DNA of 64,000 bases from Prostheceraeus crozeri (taxonomy: Eukaryota > Platyhelminthes > Polycladida > Euryleptidae): positions 1,302,001 through 1,366,000 of the forward strand of contig CAJQUW010014769.1 in the NCBI GenBank assembly GCA_907163375.1, read 5' to 3'. Position 1 is the first letter of the stretch. Each line of letters opens with the position of its first letter. Shown here in pieces: positions 57,197 to 64,000 of the stretch. The translations under genes and the position numbers were made by a program. A model generated the notes under the pieces. It saw only the letters and a list, made by a program, of their open reading frames with translations. It was not told where the DNA came from and did no database searches.

Positions 57197-60100
57197 TACA
57201 TCCATAAAATGAAGCCAACAATCAACGACAAAATTGAGCCTAGCATTTATGCAGATTTTCTCTTCTAATTGAATTTTCATTGGCAATATTAAAAATTCTA
57301 AATTTCACGATATCAGGCTTCTAATTATATATCATAATTATATATCACCTCCTTTATACACACCTCTTTATTCCTATACTACTAAGCTCTGCTTTTGACA
57401 TTGCGTTCTTTTATAGATGCCATGTCATTTTTGCACAGACAATGTTCATTACATTGTGCCGTATTTCATATCTTTTATGAATTTTCTCATCATTCTATAT
57501 GACATGCTGTCATGTTCATCATCATCAGATAGGTCATCAATTAAATGCTATTAGTACTATGTAATCCAATACTACTTATTGCATAGCCTCATTTCTAGTT
57601 TGCTATCCTACCTACTTTTTTAAAATATACTCTTTTGCTGTACAGCATTGAGGTGTGAATTTTAAGTTTTCTTTTAAGATTCTGATTACAAATTTGCAAA
57701 TTCCTATTTCCTCTGAAGATAGCCAACCGATTTTATTTCTGTTAATTGCCAATAGAAATAAAGTTTGCCACTGTTCTAAAATTGACTCATTCCAATTATA
57801 CCTCAATTAATAAAGGGAGTGATTTTGATATTAAATTGGCCATGTTGGCCTCATCAGGTCAGACTTGTTGGACATCTTTGTCGAAATTCAACCGCTTCTA
57901 TGCAAGACCTTCTGGCAACCGTCGGACAGGAGTATAGGAGCGGGCGGCGAGTAGGTTTGGAGTGGCCTAGACTTTCATTTCTCGTAAGTAAACCTTGTGC
58001 AATTGAACGGCGAACGGTGAGGATCTGCGATCGGGTGAAGACGAACCGTGCCGTTCTGTTGGGAATGGACGGTTAGGAGAAAGCAATGAACGGAATATTT
58101 TATTTCCGTTAACCTCCTAAATTTGCGAGCGCCGATCAGTTCAAGAATATCATCAATTAGTTCATGAACTAGGTCAATTGAACGACCTTCAGTCACACAC
58201 TGAAACTGACTAAATTTAACAAAGGAAATACTCTGGTTGCTATATTCAAAACTACACACAATATGCTTATTATGCCTTGTGGATTTGGCTATTATGGTTT
58301 GTCTTATTAGTTAGACTACTTACGCTTTCAAAGTACAATCATATCGTACATAAAAATCTTATCATGAAACTATCTGTTGATGGGAACGCATATGTGCTCT
58401 CATGAACAGTCCTAAACAAAGTTAATGGAAAGCTCCAAATGCGATAGAGCATCTGAATTTGTTGAATAAAAGTTTTGATTGATGGCGTAAATATTCAATT
58501 AAGTTGTTGTCGTTTTAGTAAATTGAGAATCAACAAATCGTCTAGTCCATCAAACTGAAAGAATCATGCGTAAGTCTGCATTAATTGGTTTGTTATTAGC
58601 TGAACGGAATTTCATTAAAGAGCGTGAGATAGTTGGGAAATACTCAGCTATCACTGATTTCGGTTAATTCATTCGCTTGTTTAGTACAAAGCTTATACCT
58701 ATTACATAGGCTACGTGGTATTCCTGGAAAAATATGTCCTTTTATACAAATTCAGAATGCATTCAAGTTTCTATGCACAGACTATCAGTTATACGCAGAC
58801 TTCATGACCATCTGTCTGTTTTGAGTAGGCTACTGCCTCAATTGATAGGATGCAATGTAAACTCCTGTGTTCGTTCTTGATTTTTCTGAATAATTAATTA
58901 ATAATTAATAATTAATAGGCAAATTATTAAAAGGAGTCTGTCTGAGTTTTGCTATAATCCAAGAATAGCCCGCTAAATGTTTTAAAGATACCAAATATGC
59001 CGCTAGCTAAGCTTAAAGTGAAACCAGCTCCAACAATTTCGACTTGTCAGAGCAGATAATTTTATCACACAAGAGAAAAAAATTGCACATAAGACAATAC
59101 AGATTGCAGAACAGTTTACAATTGTGATACCAGCAGTTGTAGGACCCTCTCTTTCGTTTATGCGAGAGATGTGATTTCCATAATTCGCTGAAAATCGAGA
59201 TTCGACTTTTTGAAATGAGACAATTTGATTTATAGCGTCCAAACTATAACTTAAATTTTCCTAAAGATTGAATACTGACAGCTTTCAACAGTAGTATTGG
59301 GTTGAATATAATTATTTCCCTGATTATAGAAATAATCACTAAAGCTTTTTTTTAGCATAGGCTAACTAGCTTTGAAGGGAGTTGAAATTGAAAATACTTA
59401 GGAATGGAAGTAGTTAGTCTAGGAATTTCCTATTTTCTGATTATTCTGTAATGCATTAAGCAAGCACTTAAGTTAGAAGTTCGTGCTCATCAGAAGTAAG
59501 GCTACTACAATTTCGAATTTTTTATTCATCAATTTCAGAATAAGTCGTTTATGCTTTCACTTGTGACTCGTGGACTAAAAATTTGGGGATTCGATCCGAA
59601 TTCGAGTACGATACCGATCCGGATTTCAGAAGTCGAATTTGGATTGTGAAATTACTTTCCGGATTATACTTCACTTAATTTACTCTAAAAAAAATTAAAT
59701 ATATCCGGAATCCTAGAAATGCATGTTGCTTCTTAATTTTGGCGAGATATCCTACCAACAGAGCACTATTGAAGCTGAGGTCAACTTAGCCATTCGGGCA
59801 CAATTTTTGCAACTAAAATTTTTGGTAGTACAATCGTTCAAACAACATGTGTTCGGGTAGGTGCGTTGGTTCCAAGTCTTAACCTATGTGATTGTTTGGT
59901 ATTCCAAGTCTATAGACCATCAGACCGTAGATTAACAGCTCGCAAATTATCCACTCCAACAGATATTCAACATATATACATGTACTTGAATATTTAGTGT
60001 GAATAGACCATGAAATCCTCCTGGTAACTGCCTGCTAATCGGAGTTAATTTTTGTTGTCTATGGTATAGAACTTCCATTGCAGACTTCCATCAATTTACA

Positions 60101-60554
60101 CAAAGGTACCCTTTAAGCCGATATCTTTTAAGCGAACAACAGTAAGCCTGATACTAATAGGGCCTTAATCCGATAATTTCGGTCATTTTCGTTAAAAAAT
60201 GGTCTGCACCCAAAACGTCAGCTTATATAAAAAAGGTGTTTTTGTTTTGTTGGCATTAATCAAAGGAGGAGAGACAATTCTATAATTTCAATGTTGAAAA
60301 TAATTGCCTAATCCCACTCATTATTAGAATTTTATGTAAGCTCTATACTGAATTATGAAGGCGAAAAATCTACTTTCAACCGAAAATTTCTATTGTTCCA
60401 ATATGAATTGGCAACTTTGAAATTTTCATAATCGGATCAGTTTGGATTATTTATCATCATTATCATTATCACTATTTATCATGCCATTCAGATAGGATCG
60501 GATTCAGATTCCTCTTGCATTCGATTGGATCGGATAATCGTCAATTCTCTAATC
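57197..60554. other. 3.4-kb stretch without recognised gene
   Basis: Contains an AT microsatellite (TTAATTAATAATTAATAATT at about 58893-58918) and a locally GC-richer patch at about 57900-58075. Open frames 57819-58076 and 57975-58259 overlap on opposite strands without known motifs. ATTATCATTATCACTATTTA near 60460 is simple sequence. Confidence 0.45.
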
Positions 60555-60555
60555 C

Positions 60556-61663
60556 TTACGACATTCATAGCACCGAAGCTCATTCTAAGTTATATTTTAT
60601 TTGTTCCAATATACCACGATGTCTCTTTCAGAGCGAACGAAAGAATGAATTGCATATACAAGCGGTCAAAGTCAGTTAAATCACGAATACAATTCACGGA
60701 CATAGACATTCAGAGAATAAGAAATACATAGAAATCTTTGACGGCGGGCGCAAAATCTGTTTGGGAGATCATTTCGAGGAAGCCACTTTCCTGGAGAACA
60801 ATCCTATCCAAGAATAGCATTGGTTTGTCGACAAATACAACAGGAGCATCCTCATAACTGACAGAAACATTCCCACTGTCGAGAAAAAGGAGTTACGTTC
60901 GGGGTGCCATGCAACGGTGAGGCTTCAATCATCAAAGCAAGGAAAATCAAAGTCATAGTTGAGAAGACATCCTCATGTCAAAGTTACTCCTTGGTAGTAA
61001 AAGTAAATTATAATTGTATATTTTACACTCCTTAGTAGCGTACACGAAAAGTGGCAGGAACCGCTCCTAAGGACTCCTTTCCAGAAACCCCTCGTCAGAT
61101 ACTCATACGACTGCGCTTGCGGAGCAAGTTATGTGAGGAGGACGGAGAGAACCGTGAAGACTCGTACGAATAAGCATATCCCGAAGTGGTGAGAGGAAGG
61201 GAAAAAGCGTCATCGATCAAGACTACCTACAAATTCCTCCATAACTCAACATCATCTGACCTGCAATCACAAAGTGTTAAGGAATGCTTTCAGAGTTGTG
61301 AAATAGTGCCGAGACAAATTGCTCATCATAGTTTGACTAACCCCACGCTATGTGTGTAGAAAACATTTCACAACTGCTGTCGTTTATGCTTCTGCTTTTA
61401 CTTTCACTATAGCATCTCACAACTCACAAACTAAACAGTATTATGAATGCATCACTTGGCACCAACCCTTCTATTTCTATGTATTTCTTTTTCTCTGAAT
61501 GTCCATGTCCGTGAATTGCATTCGTGATTTAACTGACTTTGACCGCTTGTATCTTTAATTGATTCTGTCGTTCGCTCTAAAAGAGACAGCGTAGTATACC
61601 GGAGAAAATAAAATATAACTTAGAATGTGCTTCCGCGCTATGAATATCGTATGGAGATTGACG
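60556..61663. mobile_element. 1.1-kb unit with 180-bp inverted ends around a Penelope fragment
   Basis: 60556-60734 and 61483-61663 are inverted copies of about 88-90% identity, sharing ACAAGCGGTCAAAGTCAGTT, AAATCACGAAT and CATTCTAAGTTATATTTTAT. The 13-bp word AATTCTCTAATCC occurs in direct orientation at 60543-60555 and 61677-61689. Between the arms lies a Penelope-like C-terminal fragment. The unit may be a rearranged pair of PLE copies or a foldback element that captured PLE sequence. Confidence 0.6.
61075..61330 (+). pseudogene. Penelope-like element GIY-YIG endonuclease fragment
   Basis: The frame at about 61097-61190 reads YSYDCACGASYVRRTERTVK followed by TRTNKHIPKW. This fits the PLE endonuclease pattern Y.C.CG..Y.GRT.R....R..EH..KW. 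The element is broken and only this C-terminal part is recognisable. It belongs to a different PLE lineage from the copy at 21.3-23.2 kb, to judge from the CACG motif and the KHIPKW tail. Confidence 0.7.
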
Positions 61664-61689
61664 TGCACCGAAGGAGAATTCTCTAATCC

Positions 61690-62690
61690 GAAAGCATTCT
61701 CTATGAAAGACCTATGCAAGCATTTTGCTTCGAAGAATCCACTTAAAGATGACATAAAGATTATTTTATTGGCCAAAATTCCTATTGGGCCCATGAGAAG
61801 TGTGGTATTAGTGGGAAACGATTTATTATTGCAATAATTGTAATTAGTAGCCTAAGTACATGTATTACGTCATAAAGTTTTCTTTTAATTTTATCTACAC
61901 TGATATACTGACTAATTGAAGATCTTTATTTAATTATGATTGAGTTACACATTGCTCACAGCAAAGCAATTGTTTTCATTTCATCATTCAGAAATATAAA
62001 CAAACTTGATGAATATTATAGCTGCGCAGTAAGTGCATGGTTAGACATATCTAGAATACGAAATCGGAATGAATTTATTTTTGGATAAATGTCGGCTATC
62101 GCAGAAAGTTAAGTGTGCGAAGATAATTGCGAAGATATAAAATATACGGAATCTATAAAATTTCAATATGCACAAAGGCAACAAAATACATGCAAGCTTA
62201 CAGTAGATACAATATGTATGAACTTTCAATGCGCGGTATTGTCAAGCCCAGAATGAAGTAGCCAACAATCACAAGTATTTCATTTTTGAAATATTCTGTG
62301 AATGCAGATGAAAATTTAAAAAACCTTATGCTCTTATCCTGAAGCTCTCCTAAGATTCAATCAAAATATTAATTTCTGTAGGTTGATCTGTATGTATTCA
62401 GCATCAATAGAAAACACAAGTTTTGTATCATTTACCCAAGGTCGACCCAAAACCCAAGGTCCAACTTTGCTGACAACGTCTCTATAGAGCGTCCTGCAAA
62501 CTGTCAGTTTGGCATATAGGCCAAAATGCCACCCGCAACTATTTTTAATTCCGTTAAGCTCGACCCAAGCATTTCTTCGACAACAAGGTTAACAATCGCG
62601 TTGGACACCACCTAATGTCGACACACGGCATGCATTCAAACATAAAGCAGTGCAATCTGCATCAAATGCCATCTTGACAATCAACTCGCA
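61690..62690. other. Stretch without recognised gene
   Basis: AT-rich DNA. A short direct repeat (ACCCAAGGTCGACCCAAAAC then CCAAGGTCCAAC) lies at 62435-62465. Nothing coding was recognised. Confidence 0.45.
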
Positions 62691-63382
62691 TTGCAATGTG
62701 TTAACGTACAGTTCATTTACAAAACAGTGTCATCAATTCGCTGGTGTGATTGCACCGTTAGCTCACCTATCCTATTAAATACATGTGAAAATCATTTCTC
62801 ACACATGTCACACAGAAAATTAGAAAGTCAGACAATTACAATACTCCACCGATCTAGACTGCATTCCAATCGAAACGGTATTCAAAACTCTTCTCTACAT
62901 GAGACCAGAAAATCGGAAACGAGTCAAGAAAGCTCTACATCAGAATTAACTATGATGTCCATGGAAAAGATGTCTCGTCGTTTGGTTGATAATGCTTTAT
63001 CCGCCGCGAGAAAATGGCTCCGTGATGATGCCAGCGCTTGTTATTGTGGTCTAGCACTCGATGTTGACTGGTTGAGAGCAGTGGGATGTAGCCATCAATT
63101 GGATGGTGATATAGAACGGTGGTGGCGAATTGAGGAACATTTTCGACAATGTTTGAACATGGTGAGTAAATGAATAAGACCTGAAATTGACCTAAAACCA
63201 AGAGGTAAGATTTGCAGATATTGGCAGAGTTACCGTTGGACGTGATTGTTCATTCCCACATCTGTCCAACACCGAAGTTCTATAAGAATCCTGTTGGAGA
63301 TCCTATATATCATAGGAATGTATTTTTGATAAGGATATTCATGCCTGATTTACATTTCGGATGCAACATCACCTTTAAGTAA
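62691..63382 (+). CDS. Possible host two-exon open frame (unknown protein)
   Basis: From ATG 62691 a frame stays open for 157 codons to CLNM at 63161, where a good splice donor follows (ATG|GTGAGT). 56 bp later ATTTGCAG (AG at 63216-63217) could be an acceptor. In the same phase the next frame reads ILAELPLDVIVHSHICPTPK and continues to a stop at 63380-63382. The joined product would be 211 residues, polar in its N-terminal part and Trp/Cys-containing around LVDNALSAARKWLRDDASAC and IERWWRIEEHFRQC. I do not recognise the family. The intron is very short and lacks a clear polypyrimidine tract, so the model could be wrong. The best part is 62,950-63,161. Confidence 0.33.
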
Positions 63383-64000
63383 TGCCCTTAACCATGTAGT
63401 AATTATGACCTCCTAGTCTAGCTACACGTTGATGCATGCAAATGATAATTAGTAAGTATTATGCCTATAAACCTGTATGATGATTTGTGTTTCTTGATAA
63501 GTTTGCGTATTTTGTTCAATTATGCACCTCTCATGCAGTACACTTCATGTCATACACACCATGGCAAATCTGCGAATGTAGCACCATGTTGCTGGAATTT
63601 CCACCATTCGATCCATCATACCATCGCATAGAATTACCAAATAAGCTTCTAATACTGCACTGTTCCGTCTGTAGTGTAACATGACGCCGCAAACTGCAGC
63701 AGACATTGACTATATAGTGATGTCATCCTGTGACTTGTGCTAACAATTATGCATTTTACTTTCTACTCTGGCCGTGATGTATGCCCTAGCGCTTGTGATT
63801 CAAATTACTTATTTCACAGGTGCTCAATGGAAATCCCACATTTGGGAATTCCCAATAGATAAAAACACATTCTTTTGACACATCATACAGAAGCTCCCAT
63901 TCCCACGGCAATTGGAATTAATCTTATTGGTCATAAACATTATTCTTGGCCATATACATGCGACTTCGCATAGGAAAATAACAAACATCATATTTTCCAG
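63383..64000. other. Window end, no recognised gene
   Basis: Open frame 63487-63684 has no known motif. No repeat boundary or RNA gene recognised. Confidence 0.45.

Noticed and set aside
56183-57286. Long glycine-, arginine- and proline-rich open frames on both strands
   Set aside because: All lie in the C-rich block, where stop codons are rare by composition; frames overlap on both strands and show no motif.

Overview
This is a eukaryotic, almost certainly metazoan, non-coding and repeat-dominated window. There is no bacterial-style gene packing. All recognisable proteins belong to animal mobile elements: Tc1/mariner, hAT, Crypton-type tyrosine recombinase, LINE and Penelope-like elements. 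The overall base composition is AT-rich. The octamer TAGGCCTA and its variants recur (for example near 13.97, 14.48, 24.31, 25.03, 31.70, 37.09 and 37.21 kb), which I associate with echinoderms and some other marine deuterostomes. Together with foldback elements built of short tandem repeats, this makes a sea-urchin-like or other marine invertebrate genome the best guess, but that is inference.

Layout. 0-2.2 kb: broken LINE with a (ATT)n tail and an internal 38-bp direct duplication. 3.9-5.6 kb: well bounded Tc1 element with TIRs and TA duplications and a slightly frameshifted transposase. 6.1-7.5 kb: a 0.5-kb hAT-like MITE interrupted by a 0.88-kb foldback element; an uninterrupted copy at 28.6-29.1 kb proves the insertion. 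9.0-16.3 kb: a 7.4-kb interval bracketed by 545-bp inverted repeats. It contains a decayed Tc1 transposase, a Crypton-type tyrosine recombinase gene flanked by its own inverted repeats and many hairpins, and two large palindromes. 16.4-17.4 kb: a 996-bp MITE with TA duplications. 18-25.8 kb: a tRNA-derived SINE, a LINE endonuclease fragment, a half copy of a foldback element, a Penelope-like element, an element with repeated GGGGCACATTGAACCACC motifs, a hAT transposase C-terminus and a possible BTB exon. 29.7-30.9 kb: a second Crypton-type recombinase. 31.5-32.2 kb: a complete 0.73-kb foldback element.

The dominant feature is 32,927-55,376. I read it as one 22.45-kb inverted-repeat transposon with an exact 9-bp target duplication (GAGCAGGAG on both sides). 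Each end has a 360-400 bp unique terminal segment, then arrays of the same 175-bp monomer in opposite orientation: about 8 monomers on the left and about 96 on the right. A 3.4-kb central spacer shows no recognisable transposase. So what looks like a satellite array is the hypertrophied arm of a foldback/Mutator-like element. About 43 central monomers look identical, while the array edges are noisy and contain poly-G tracts that may be assembly or read error.

55.4-64 kb is mostly unrecognised. It has an extremely C-rich 1.07-kb block (56.13-57.20 kb), a Penelope C-terminal fragment inside a 180-bp inverted repeat (60.5-61.7 kb), and one possible host exon pair (62.69-63.38 kb). I found no confident host gene, no rRNA and no CRISPR array.
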